DNA of 64,000 bases from Bimastos eiseni. Its lineage: Eukaryota > Annelida > Clitellata > Crassiclitellata > Lumbricidae. Below the pieces are notes generated by a model, which saw only the letters and a list, made by a program, of their open reading frames with translations, made no database searches and was not told where the DNA came from. The DNA is taken from positions 4,064,116-4,128,115 of the forward strand of contig OY365814.1 in the NCBI GenBank assembly GCA_959347315.1, read 5' to 3'. Positions 11,277 through 22,293 of this stretch are shown in pieces (positions within the stretch are counted from its first letter, which is position 1; every line of letters begins with the position of its first letter). A program made the position numbers and the translations under genes.

Positions 11277-11531
11277 TATTATGTTACTGCTCGTTTTAAA
11301 ATTTCAGACAGAATGATATTGCGAGCAGTTCAACATTTTAGTCCGAAACAGATGAGACACAGCGAGAGAATTGAATTTGAAGATATTTTGCTAATGCGAA
11401 GACGGGCGCCTTTGATGAGTGATTGGATAGATGAGGAAAACTCGGACGACGAAGTGGATCCTTACGCTGAAGCTATTCCGTTTAAAAAAGGCGACCAAAT
11501 GGAGACCATCCCCCCTGCAAACATCTGGTGA
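6784..11531 (+). CDS. MLK-like (TKL group) protein kinase, multi-exon, one frameshift
   Basis: Protein kinase expected to phosphorylate Ser/Thr in cytoplasmic stress signalling, if active. Exons by splice phase: 6784-7196, 7814-7994, 8849-8979, 10003-10071, then a last exon at 10717-10790 or 11308-11531. Visible landmarks: a weak glycine loop (KGLFGELY), VAIK-type lysine in YVIKKRW, LMEYA hinge, catalytic loop VHQDLKSSN (HQD instead of HRD), KITDFD (DFD instead of DFG), AAPEV as APE, SDVW, YGVVMLEI and CLSNEKSKRPQF. The loop and DF-motif context resemble mixed-lineage kinases. An extra base near 7045 shifts the frame between LMEYA and EGGSLKEV. Removing it makes exon 1 end in phase 1, as exon 2 requires. 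The second intron has a likely GC donor (AG|GCGAGT at 7995). With either last exon the joined model stays in frame (288 or 338 aa). It may be a live gene with an assembly error, a pseudokinase, or a recent pseudogene. Confidence 0.75.
8478..8606 (+). repeat. Kinase intron segment also present in the 4-kb mosaic
   Basis: This stretch of the second kinase intron (CACAAGGCAGAAAACTAATA onward) is repeated, inverted, at about 4157-4262. There it is joined directly to exon-1 sequence on one side and to the 9266-9405 segment on the other. Confidence 0.6.
9266..9405 (+). repeat. Kinase intron segment with TA array, also in the 4-kb mosaic
   Basis: The segment starting CTCATTATATATGCATAAAC, with the GCTCAACTCAGCCAGAGCAA words and a TA array, is repeated inverted at 3985-4155. 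It lies in the third kinase intron. Its high identity to the other copy suggests a fairly recent event. Confidence 0.6.
9683..9800 (+). repeat. Dispersed repeat, copy 1 (copy 2 at 25.03 kb)
   Basis: About 110 bp including TTGCAGTCCAACA, GGAGGAGGG-like, AATGATCTT, CATCACACAGTG and GTTAAACTG. It is found again in the same orientation at 25025-25135. It is probably the 3' end of a retroelement, and no coding capacity is seen. Confidence 0.5.
10272..10616 (-). mobile_element. LINE fragment, CR1/L2-type reverse transcriptase C-terminus
   Basis: On the minus strand an open frame starts with QWLPVCQRISFK and continues with LIIYKT, PYYLKLMLVP and TALGCRAFSMAGP. These are the hallmarks of the C-terminal region after the reverse transcriptase of CR1/L2-type non-LTR retrotransposons. 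After the AGP motif the similarity weakens, suggesting a frameshift. It lies inside the kinase gene between exon 4 and the alternative last exons, on the opposite strand. It is only a 5'-truncated remnant. Confidence 0.75.
10717..10790 (+). CDS. Kinase alternative last exon, short
   Basis: After a TATAG acceptor, this exon continues the kinase frame in the correct phase from exon 4 (donor GTAAAT at 10072). It codes a hydrophilic tail starting with SDDPTTKELEQND and stops at 10788-10790. It competes with the longer exon at 11308. An alternative is that the gene stops at about 10085 by read-through of exon 4. Confidence 0.4.
11125..11273. repeat. ATA/ATT microsatellites
   Basis: An ATA-rich array (about 11125-11171) and a pure ATT array of about 20 units (11213-11272) form a potential hairpin-like pair. 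They lie just before the last kinase exon. Confidence 0.8.
11308..11531 (+). CDS. Kinase alternative last exon, long acidic tail
   Basis: After the acceptor TTTCAG, this exon joins exon 4 in phase and codes about 74 residues. These include IEFEDILLMRRRAP and then an acidic stretch, DWIDEENSDDEVDPYAEA, before the stop. It begins with the same ACAG word as the 10717 exon. The mixed basic-then-acidic tail suggests a regulatory or docking segment, with no family assigned. The ATT array immediately upstream may affect acceptor use. Confidence 0.5.
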
Positions 11532-13228
11532 TTATGTCCTAAGTAACAGATAATTAAGCATATTGAAAATTAAATTCAATCCGCAATTATACAAAACACG
11601 TTCATTTTTGTCTCTAAATGACAGCAAACCTTTACTAAAATAATGGTCATAAGGATTTCTGCGCTAGGGGTATTATTCGAAACAGTAATTAATCACTAAC
11701 TGTTGAATGTATACCGTTCTACTGGTAGATATACGCGTTAACAGTGAGTGCATTTGGATAATAATAAACTGGACACAATATTTATCGAAATTCAAAATAT
11801 ATGAGAAGAAGCTTAGTGGAAAAGCGAATAAGGCATTCTTTATATAATGACTCGTTGCCATTAATGATATAAATGTATATTTGTACTTGCAATTCTATGT
11901 AGTGCATTTTAGAAACACCTCAATGGCAAAATGCAATAGCTAATGCCCATATTTAATAATGTTTATTTGCAGTGACAGCGTCGGATGGTGGGAGGTGAGG
12001 CATTTGAACAGCTGGAAGATTGGTTTCATACCAAGAAGTCGCGTTGTAATAGGTGGGTACCAGAGGTGCTAGACGAGAGTATATGTTTGGAAGTTGAGTC
12101 TTTCATCTGTTAAAGATACATGTAGCTCATTGTTTTATGACTGTGCTAATGATTAAACTGTTTAAACTAGTTTTTGACCCTGAGCCGACGCTTTAAGAGA
12201 AGTGAATTGGAATGTTGACGCTAATAATAATAGGCAAATTGATTCGTACATGTATTTCGTATACTGCACACAGTGGACCTGACATAATATCCTTACCAAC
12301 TTCCGAGAGATATTGAAATAGCAATCCTAATTGCTAAATGGATTTCTGAAATCGTATCAGACAGGATTTGTATGGTTGAGAGTATGAGTAATTGATGAAC
12401 GCAGAGACGGGTGTAGTGCAACTTCTGGTTTGAAACACTGACTTGGCAAATTACAACTACATTTTGGGCTCTATTAATAGCTAATTGGCAAGGGCTTGAA
12501 GGAGATTGTATGTGAAGTATGCGGAGAAACGTGGAGTTACATGTACCTTATAGTTTTAATAGATGCCACATCCAATCATGTGACAGAGAAAGGATTGTTT
12601 AAAATAATGGCTAAAGAAGACGCTCAACAAAAGATGTTGAAACATAGACGTTCATAGAGTTATTAGAATTAACTGAGAGTAAAAAAACTATAGAATACAA
12701 CGCCAATTGCGGATTTAATTCGATAACGATGTTTAATCGTGACCTTATTAAAATTATCCAGCCTTCAAACTCATCTACGCCTGGGGTTGAATTTTTAACT
12801 TAGCAGGTGTATTTCTTCGACAGGGAAATTCTCTCCGATCGCGAATATTTCATTTGGCGATCGCTACATGTGAAACCTACTTTTCATTTGAATATTATCA
12901 TGACCCTACAACTGATGCAAATGGCGATTTTTGTTATTTATAATGTCGACGAATTTTGAATGTCAAAATACCGGAATATAAGGTTACTTTGATGCGTTCA
13001 CCTACTACTCTGGAAAATCGTAGAGCTTTCCGTTCGTCAGTCTCTCCTGGAATAAAAGAATAATTTTCTGATTTCTGAAATATAGATAGATAGAGAGATA
13101 GATAGATGGATAGATGGATAGATGGATAGATGGATAGATGGATAGATGGATAGATGGATAGATGGATAGATGGATAGATGGATAGATGGATAGATGGATA
13201 GATGGATAGATGGATAGATGGATAGATG

Positions 13229-13267
<39 letters not shown>

Positions 13268-14800
13268 TGATAGACAGTTAGATAGGTTGATAGACAGTTA
13301 GATAGGTTGATACATTAATAGGTATACAGATATATACATTCATCTTGCATTAAAGGAGTCCAGGCATGCCTGCACTTGTAATAATGCGTGAGCAATTTGC
13401 AGCGGATGTGGATGATGAATATGCATTAAATAATTGCTTTACTATATTTAAAATAATGAAATTCAAAATTGCTTTTTAAACAGAATATGATCGACCACCT
13501 TCGATGACAACGGTAGGATTTTACCTAATTTTGTTATAAAGACTCTGTTGAAACAGCTATGTTATTACAAGCTTCGATTTGACAGTAAAATTCGATATTT
13601 AATAATATTAAAACAAATATACGCAGCATTTTCTCGAAAGCATCAATTTGAAAGTAGAATTCAATATTTAATAATAATATTTATTATAACAAATATACAC
13701 AGAATTTTCTCGAAAGCATCGATTTGACAGTAAAATTCGATATTTAGTAGGCTAATGTGAATTTGGTTTCAAGGCCCAAGGCGATTTACTTGAATGGCTT
13801 TCGAAGCCGAATAACAGAATAACATGTGTGTATTTTTTAATGACATTGTTACTTTGATGACACGACACCTACGCAATTCCTCAAATCTAATATTATAGTG
13901 ACTTTTTAGCACGGTTGTATGAACCATTTACATTGTTGCAAGTTCAGTTACGATAAGCCTACTTACTGCTTGAACACTAAGACTATATATATCTAACTGA
14001 ACCATTATATTCAATCTCCATCGATAGGTGTGCTAGCATTGCTAATGGGAGGATGGTCAGTAGACCTATACAAGCTCGTGCTTGATATATAGCTCATCCC
14101 TCCTCTGTTGCTGTTCCTAGTGTAATTCAGAAGCGCGACCAACAGAGGGTTTGGTGGCTGGAATTGTGAGACAAGTATTTGGTAATTGGTTTCGCGTTTG
14201 ACAAGAGTTGTGTTTGGTATTTGGGAAGTGTCCACAGTTCCATCGTATTACTAGAGTCAAGTTAAGATGGCTGGCTTATTTTCTGCTCTCGGTTATATGT
14301 TCTGGAAAACTAACCGAGTTGTTCGACCAAGGCTTTAGGCGTATGGACTCAGGTGAATGTGCGAGTCTTGTACAAGGTTGAGTTTTTTCGTTTATTCTGG
14401 GCGTTAATTATAATTTAGCATTATCAAAACATCTTTGTTGCGTGTTTAATAGTAGGACCCTAACATCTCCTAGGCTAAACATAACAACATGTATGGTATA
14501 ATATGCAACTTTACTGATGTGAATACCACTGAATAGCGAATTGCATTAGACGAGTTTGAAATGTGTACAGATTCTCGAACTCTCTCTTCTTTAAAAAAAG
14601 TCTATATTTCGCAATGGTATTTCAACATACGGATATCTAACAACTGTTCACCAGAGAGCTGAATAGGCGTGCGATAGATTCGCATTTCTGTGGCCTTATG
14701 TCAGCGATAGTAAGAGTCGCGTAGTTATTTTGCCATGAACTGTGATAAATGCGCTCGCATTTTGTACATGATTAAGCACATAATCGTTAATTCAATTTCT
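11532..14800. other. Intergenic region with GATA and 80-bp tandem repeats
   Basis: No gene is recognised between the kinase and gene A. A GATA/GGATAGAT array lies at 13084-13266, followed by a few TTGATAGACAGTTAGATAGG units. A roughly 80-bp unit containing CGATTTGACAGTAAAATTCG and TTTAATAATAT is repeated about 2.5 times at 13572-13748. An upstream exon of gene A is expected somewhere here, but I could not identify it with confidence. Confidence 0.5.
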
Positions 14801-14803
14801 CAG

Positions 14804-14990
14804 ATGAATATGCTTCCACTGGAGTTGTTGGACATCATCGTAGAAAAGTCTGTTCTGCATTTTGTGCGTTATTCTACACAACTCCAGAAAGACGTGGATG
14901 TTATCAATATTTTGGCCCTAGTCGACAACCTATGGTTCCAACGATTGAGAAAATTGAGATTTAAGAGAAGATTCTGGCGACTGATGAAAG
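14804..14990 (+). CDS. Gene A exon 1: F-box-like segment
   Basis: The exon codes LPLELLDIIVEKS near the start, then INILALVDNLWF and a strongly basic end (RLRKLRFKRRFWRLMK). The LP-ELL-I pattern followed by a hydrophobic V-x-W region is like an F-box, which in known proteins recruits Skp1-Cullin ubiquitin ligases. The match is loose. It is exactly 187 nt long, as in gene B, with a donor GTAGAA at 14991. Confidence 0.6.
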
Positions 14991-17900
14991 GTAGAAATGT
15001 TTTACATATTATTTAGATCAAATTTTTTTGGTGGCCCGTTGTTTAGAGTGGTCTGCCTACCGCGCGGAAGGTGCGAGTTCGATCATTGTTCCAATCGGTT
15101 ACTGCATAGGAACCTTGAACGAGAGAGACAGGATTGAATCTGTGAACTCGGTCTCGATATCCAACTCGATATCTTCCATCAGGTGAGAGAATATTGAGAA
15201 AGGAAGAGTTGGTGGAATACCGTACTACCATTGACCTTAAAGTATTCAGTAAATTTTCAAGTAACCGTTGCAAATTACATACTGTTTTATAACAAAGCTG
15301 TCACTACAATGAACTTATTATTGGTTATTTCAGGTTTGTATGGTGAAATTCAAATGAGATCTGCAATTATCAGCAACAACCAAAATTATCTTTTAGAAAA
15401 TATTCAACCGAATGATGAATTCATCGTGTTGCTTTTGTCTCTCAACTGCATAACGGAAGACCAGAGTCAATTCATCCAACGACTGCGTTCAAATCGAGAC
15501 AAGAACGCTGAACTTTTGTACCTTCTGAGATCCTTCGACCAGACTAAATATTCAAATTTTGTCAGATGTTTTCGAAGAACCAACCAGAAGACTGTGGAAA
15601 GGATCCTAGAAAACGGAGGAGGTTAACAGTACTCCAACAATTGTTAGACCCATCTATAATAATTGGCTCTATCACAAACATGTGTGTTTCCCGATTTTAT
15701 ATTATATATAAATTCGGAAATTGATGATTATGATACAAGAGGTAAATGCAAAATTACGTGGATTTTAATATTTATGTTTGTTTAAATATTATTTTATTCA
15801 GCTGCAACTCGCTTACGTTGAGACTTGATTATAAGCAGCAAAGAAATTGATTATTAGGCGAGCAAATCTGTAATAAAATAGGACATAAAGAGGGAGGGAG
15901 ACGTGAAAATCGGACGATGAATCCACTGATCGGAGACTGGTTGTACGAGAGATGGCTGAGGTGAAAGAATAGAGGAGAGGTGAAAGACGGGCATTCGATT
16001 ACTGATGGTCAAGCGGGCAACATCGGACGACCGACGTTACAATGCATCTCGTTAACGGGTTTTCCACGTATTGTCTATGGATTAAACGATAAACGGACTG
16101 TACTTAAATTATGTTAAACTCTAGCTGCTATAAAAAAAAATTATTCTAATCAATACGTAAAACATCTCAAATGTTTCTACTCAAAATGACAGCAATAGAG
16201 AAAGCGTAAGTCCCCGGAAAGATTCATTCACTACCAAGATGCTGAAATAATCGCGAACCCCTAGGAGCAGCTGGGGCAAATAGTCTTTAGTATGTCAGTA
16301 GGACACTCTTGACTTCTCCAAATGAAACTGACTGTTGAGCAAACAGAGAAATCGTCCATCATCAGAGAACGCGCAAACACTAATTAGCCTAACGACGGTG
16401 TAAGAGAGAAATAACTCCAAAAACGCATTATTACTTGTAGATTACATTATTGTTCAGAAAGAAACGCGATTAATATATGAAAAATAGCGCGTAACACTGA
16501 TCGACAATGAAGCACTAGGCGGAACCATCTTGGTCGCGGTATTTGACAGTTATAATTATCTCCTTGTAATTTCACGTTGATAGCCGCTGGTACCATGACA
16601 CATTTGTTCATGTCACAGTTTTGATTATAAAGCATTTTTTCCCTTTGCTATGGCAAGTTTGTATCATTTATTTATGACAATGTTCACTGGGAAATGTGAA
16701 TTCGATAGCACATATTACGTTGTAAAACATTTTAAATTCTAGATGACTAAATCAGACTGGAATCTGAAAAGGCCAACATCAATTTTTCTTTGCTTTCTAG
16801 TCGTGATAAAAGTCGAAGTTCAAAGATGTACGTGTACTGGGGCAATGGAAACGCAAGTGCAACTTCACCAGAATATCAACGATCTTCGAAACAAAACCAA
16901 GCCAAGGTCGCATAAAACAGATCAACTTATCGGTGAGCTGAAGGAGAAAAAAATGGAAATCCTTCACTCTCAACTGTACAGGCTGACATTAGTCATATGG
17001 ATATGGTGTTATTCACAAACAGCCCTTGAAAACATTCAGGACCTGTACGAATCAAATCAGCTATTGGATACCATATTTGGGACTAGAGACATGGCGCCTG
17101 AAATCATCGAATCGAAAGTAATCAGCATTGACAGCAATCAGTTCAAGAAAACAGTTGGCAAGTTCTTAAGAATGAATTCATAAAACATTAATCAAATTAC
17201 AGCCTAGGTGTTTGAAACTATGTTAACTCTTTGGAAGTGAGATGAAGCAATGTAACGTTGGGATGAGGTGGGTTATGACATACTCCAATATACATGTATA
17301 TTTTATACTTGCAAATCGCGATGTCAATTACACAACATAAAATGTTACCTAAAATAAAGTTTAATATCCAAATATCAGTAAAAGTAGTAATTATCACGAA
17401 CAAAATTATTATTGAAATGGCACGCACATTTTCAGTCTTAAGAGACAACGGTATCAAAGGCACGAATGACCAACATTACAAGCGAAGAGAATGTTTTTAA
17501 TCATCATTTTTCACTGATTGCACAACTGCAATCCGTGCATACGGTATTAGCGTGTTCAAGGCACACTCTCTTGCTACACGAGTTACATCGTAATCGACAC
17601 TAAACCTATACTTTTTCAATTCATCAAATTCAACATGCATAATATTTTTTTAAATCATTATAAAATAATGCAAATACAAAAAATTGAGTTCGAAATTACC
17701 AGAAATTTCCGTAAAGTCTCCGCAATTCACGTTCATTAAGGTAGACAAAATCATTGAGTCTGGTTTCACGTTTTTCATATAATACCTAACAGAACAGTTA
17801 TGGGGTGTGTCATACCCCACCTCACACCCAAAGGGTTAATCGTCCAATAACGGGCATACATCTAGTAGACATATTTAATTACATTATGATGATGATGATT

Positions 17901-19106
17901 TTGCTCTTAATTTAGTTAGAATCGAATTAGACTCGTTGATTAGAGCCATAAGACACAGTGTGTGCTGTTATTTTACTAACACATTGAAATTAAAATAGTA
18001 ATGAGTCAACGATGATCTAACAATATTTTTGAAGATAATCATGGAATTAGCAGTCAGTTGCAATAAAATACTTATATGACTAAACAAAATTATATTAAAG
18101 AGTTAATCGATTGCGTTCTAGTTACTATAATTTTGTTTTTATTTCAGTCTTGTGTCCGTTATCCGTCAACTTTACTAAGACAATCAACGTCAGAAGGAAG
18201 GAATTTGTTTATGGAGTGACTAAATTTCGTAATGGTATCTGTATCCTATGTCAGCCTTATTCTGCTCCTCCAACTGTGATTTGTGTTTATGAGGATGTGT
18301 TTCCATTTCGTCTTCAGAGGAATATCGAAATCAAGGAGATCAGATATCCCAGAGACATTGGGTCCAGCGAGACAGAAAATTGCCTCTATGTATCTGACTA
18401 TGGAAAGAGCTGCGTTTGGAAGATCACAGAAGAAGCAGATGACCAACACAGAATCATCAAGTGGCTGACCACTGATTATACACCATGGACTGTGACAACG
18501 TTGACAGATGGTCAATTGTTGTTGGTCAGTATGTCATCATCCATTTTGATGATCTATGGATCAGACGCAAAACTTCTTCGGTCGGTTCCGTTGCCAATTG
18601 ACATTGAAAACCCAATTCATGCTGTTGAAACATCCATCGGGAATTTCATCATTCTTCACGAGTCAAGAAAGTCAATCGATGTGGAGCAGGTGGAGGAGGA
18701 GTTGAAGGAAGAAAACCACGAGAAGTATGGAGCGCAGGAGTCAAGAGGAGGCATGAGGGATAATGAATGGTGTATAAGTGAGTTGACCAGCGACGGACAG
18801 ATGGTTGTCCGTCGTTTTATCCCTACAAATGAAATACAACGACTGAATTATCCTGAATACCTGTCAATCGATTCAGACGATCGAGTGCTTGTGGCTGATA
18901 GGGGAAATGATAGAGTGATTCTCATGGATTCCGATCTTAAATGGAATCGAATTCTTTGTCCAACGACAGAAAATAAGCAAGAAAAAGCGAGGAACTTGAA
19001 GCCATTCAATTTGTGTTTCGACATAGAAAAGAAACAACTGATCGTCATAGGGATAGATTTGCATTTACGAGACGCAGTCAATATTTATACTTTATGTCGA
19101 ATTTGA
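14804..19106 (+). CDS. Gene A: F-box-like / CARD / TRADD-N-like / NHL protein
   Basis: A likely cytoplasmic adaptor or sensor in innate immune or death signalling. Four exons were joined by splice phase: 14804-14990, 15334-15621, 16801-17157 and 18148-19106. All three junctions are phase 1, and the sum is 597 codons with one stop. Residues 1-62 are F-box-like, about 63-158 a CARD, about 159-277 a TRADD-N-like domain, and about 278-596 an NHL propeller. The model is supported by gene B on the other strand, which has the same domains, exon order and phases. The first exon starts with ATG but is directly preceded by a CAG acceptor, and the paralogue has TTG there, so a further upstream coding exon is probable. 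The third donor appears to be GC (TTG|GCAAGT). The whole combination is not one I recognise as a named protein. Confidence 0.8.
15040..15195 (+). repeat. tRNA-derived SINE in gene A intron 1
   Basis: A tRNA-like head has TTAGAGTGGTCTGCCTACCG (A-box region) and GCGAGTTCGATCA (B-box region). It is followed by the GGAACCTTGAACGAG tail word shared with the other SINE copies in this window. It is inserted in the sense orientation within the 343-bp first intron of gene A. Confidence 0.6.
15334..15621 (+). CDS. Gene A exon 2: CARD
   Basis: Codes 96 residues. The helical pattern includes YLLENIQPNDEF, LLSLNCITEDQSQFI, RDKNAELLYLLRSF and FVRCFRRTNQKTVERIL followed by GGG. This is typical of CARD death-fold domains, which assemble signalling complexes by homotypic contact. 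The exon is symmetric (phase 1 at both ends). The donor is GTTAAC at 15622, which is weak; gene B has GTGAAC at the same place. If intron 2 were not spliced the frame would stop at 15626. Confidence 0.75.
15622..16800. other. Gene A intron 2
   Basis: AT-rich intron with no recognisable element. It ends with the acceptor TGCTTTCTAG at 16791-16800. The open frame that runs into the next exon from 16743 is intron read-through. Confidence 0.55.
16801..17157 (+). CDS. Gene A exon 3: TRADD-N-like domain
   Basis: Codes 119 residues beginning VVIKVEVQ. The middle has TLVIWIWCYSQTALENIQ, DLYESNQLLDTIFG and then IDSNQFKKTVGKF. The beta-strand with V-x-C followed by S-x-AL-x-L helix and an acidic D-x-NQFKK end is the pattern of TRADD-N-type domains found in invertebrate death-domain proteins. 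The exon is symmetric phase 1. Its natural end is inferred at 17157, where TTG|GCAAGT gives a GC donor that restores the reading frame into the NHL exon. Confidence 0.65.
18148..19106 (+). CDS. Gene A exon 4: NHL-repeat beta-propeller
   Basis: Codes about 318 residues, stopping at 19104-19106. Repeated propeller blades are visible: ENCLYVSDYGKSCVWKI, then TLTDGQLLLVSMSSSILMIY, AVETSIGNFIILHESRKS and the clear NHL unit YLSIDSDDRVLVADRGND followed by RVILMD. NHL propellers usually bind protein or RNA partners, as in TRIM-NHL proteins. Compared with gene B there is an extra charged insertion near 18673-18770 (rich in Glu, VEQVEEELKEENHEK). No signal peptide or membrane segment is seen. Confidence 0.85.
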
Positions 19107-20500
19107 ACTCACTTTACATGCTAATGTTCTGACAGGTACAATATTATAATTAGGGCCACTTAACTCTACGATTTGTACAACATCAAATCCATAAGCATAT
19201 TTATTTTCACTGGTGACGAAATATATTATTTTTGTGTATTTAAAAATATTGAACAAATTGAAAAAATAAATTAGTCCCATTCTCGTTAGACCTACTGCTT
19301 ATACTCGCAAATGAAAATGCAATACGTGTGGAGCGTTAACACCTACTAATGAAAAAACTGCATGTTGTGCACTACAAAGACTCTATGCGACTCATTTATG
19401 TCTGTAGCCGTTAAAGAAAATCTTAATGTTGTGGCAAACATATAGAAACCACAAATCATTTTCTAGGTGTCGGATCTAAAATGGAGTCGAGTTCTTTGTC
19501 CAGAGAAGATATAGGACAAAAGGAGAAGGGCGGTTATGGAAAGGGAAGTGAGGAAGAAGTTGGACAAGTGGTGGAGATGCGGAGGGAGTAAAATAAATAA
19601 AAAATTAAAAAATTAAAATTGAGAAGCAGAGAGAGAGACACACGCGAGAAGGTGGAGGAGAAATAGAAGAACGAGGAGAAGTGGAAGGAGAAGACAAAGT
19701 AGAAGTCGAAGATAAGGGAAGGGAAGGAGGGAGAAGGAGGAAAAGAAAAAAAGGGAGTTGGGAGATGAGAGGAAGAATCAGAAGAATGTGGAAGAGAGGA
19801 ATGAGGAGAAGAAATGGAAGGAGATTGAGTAGAGGAATAAAGTAAAGAGAATAAGTAATTAATTAGTCAATACCTGCATAGTATCAGGGACGGCGATTCC
19901 GCGGCAGGTCGAGTAGGACAAGAAGTACCCTCACCTTTCACTGAGAGGAATAAGTTATACGTGGGGGTCCCCACATTTCCTACCCCTCTCATTGGGTGTT
20001 CCTCCACCTGTCAATCAAGATCGCCACCTCTGCATTGTATTACTTGTTTCTGTGTGTGCTTTAAAGATATTCGACAACCCAATTTTTTTATTACTTATAT
20101 CAATTGACACCAGCGTTTTTGGATGTTTGTATTATTATTGTAATATACCGCAATACCACACAGTCATCATTATTGTTATAGTTATCATTGTTTTTTATTA
20201 TAAAACACGCTTATTTCTTCACTGAGTCATCGAATTAAAATGGAGGCTCTGATCGTTTTCAATAGTATTGTCAACGTAAGCGTCATTCAGCCTCCGGTGT
20301 ATCAATTGTTCCAATCTGAGGTGCCCAACACAGACCTGAAGTCTCCAGCCTGAAGGACGACCACCAAAAGCTGAGCCGGATGACTGGTCTCTCATGCTGG
20401 TCGCCCGTCGCTGCTGAAATAATGTCCTTAGTTTGTTGACTGTAGCCTACGGGAAGCGAAACGTTTTGCTTACATTACGTGCGAAGTGAACTTCCAAGGC
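19107..20500. other. Intergenic; purine-rich tract at 19500-19860
   Basis: A long GA-rich, G-rich strand run (repeated GGAGAAG and GAGGAAG words) occupies about 19500-19860. Position 19460-19500 holds TGTCGGATCTAAAATGGAGT, similar to the NHL-exon phrase 'gattccgatcttaaatggaat', so a small decayed exon-4 fragment may lie here. No other gene is seen. Confidence 0.45.
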
Positions 20501-22245
20501 ATGGTGTCCAAAGCTGCCCTATGCGGTGGCTTAATCTTCGGGAGTTTAAAATGTCTCTGTGGAGTCGTTCGTCTCCCGGCGACGGCGACGATGATGATGA
20601 TAATCATAGGCCTATGTCTTAGTAAGTGTCCGCGTCTTTCACTCCTCCGTGCACTCTGACATCAAAGTTCAATTCACCGTCCAATTGTCACTTTGTATGA
20701 AATATAATCGTATCAAAATGAATCACACTTTAGTGGAATTTTCACTTCTTATTAATTTAAACAAACAACTCAAAACTTTCGATTTCACTATCACACAGTT
20801 CCTCTGAAAAAGCACGTAGGCCTACATGCACACATAAACGAGTAGTGGCTTTGGTGAGATTATGTTAGAGGTCCTAATGACCTCTGATCAGAATGCATTG
20901 AACCTGTTTAGACGTGACTGAACTGGTTGGTCTTGGCTAATAGAACACGTCTGATCAAACCTATGGACATAAAAGCTCACATGCACTTTTATGCAAAAAC
21001 CTAACTCTACTGTATGTCTGACTTTAACATTTACTGCATCTGTCATTTTTAATCTCTCTCTCCATTTCTCTCACTCCCTCTCTCTCTATTTCTCTCTCCC
21101 TCTCTCTCTCTCTCTCTCTATTTCTCTCTCTCTATCTCTCTTATTCCCACCCTCTCTCTCACTATTTCATTCATTTGTTATCTACACACAGCATCAATCA
21201 ATGTTTAGCATATGAACACTATTGAATACAATAATATTATAATATTATTACAATCCACGCAATCTTCCGCATATTGAATTATATAAGGATCAAATTCGAC
21301 AACGTTTGGAACTAGCCTAACTAGGTCATGCCATTTTTTCTCATAGTTCTGATCTAAGAATTCATGTTCAATAATGGTTCCATGTAGCATAATGTACTTG
21401 TGGCGTTGTCAAGGGCGGATAAAATAGAATGATTAATGGTAGGGTTGCCAACCGCCATATTTGTGCTATGTCAAAGAATTAACAGCTTCAATTGTACATA
21501 TTGATTTCTAATAATCTCAACCCTGAATTATACGTTAGGTACATTGTACACATTGTTAGCAACAAAGGTAGTACATTTCCTAGTACTTCACCACATAGAT
21601 TTCTCTTGAGAGACAGACGAGTCCAGAGGCTCAGTGATTTTTGTTTTTTATGCTCACACACGACCAAAGAGCACCATTCTTGCAAACCTAGAAATCAACA
21701 CCCTAACTCATTTCCTCTGAGTTGAACGAGTGGGAGCCAAGCAAGACTTATACTCATCCGACTCGATGTCGAATAGCTTCACTGCGCAGGCCAGCGTTAT
21801 ATGGAAGAAGCCGTATTACTAACATTATGTTCAAATAAAAGCTGGAACGATAAAATATAATCCTATTTAAATGGAAGCTGCATTGATGGAAACAGTTACG
21901 CTCAAATAGAAGCTTCATGTGATGAAAAGAATCATCCAGCTTCTGGTTAAGCATTATTCTCGGCATCATTCCCGCTTTCACTAGAAACACATTGTTTTCA
22001 TCAATGCAGCTTCAGGTTGAACAGAATTCTTTTCACCGAACCAGCTTCTTAATAGTTAAGTAAGATTATTTCTATCATTCCCGTTACCATTAAGAGCGAA
22101 CTGAGACACATACTGAGCGTCGTCACCGGGGAGCAGAGGTAGACAACTTTCCTCTACCAGCGCATCTCGATAACGATTCAACGCATCAACGCAATCGCTG
22201 AACAGGAGACCGAGGAACATGATAATGATGATGATGATGATGATG

Positions 22246-22293
<48 letters not shown>

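Noticed and set aside
14011..14235. 74-residue minus-strand frame upstream of gene A
   Set aside because: No family match and on the wrong strand to be the missing exon.
15040..15110. Functional tRNA gene
   Set aside because: A- and B-box-like words are present, but no cloverleaf closes and the tail is that of a SINE. The same holds at 33.65 and 39.88 kb.
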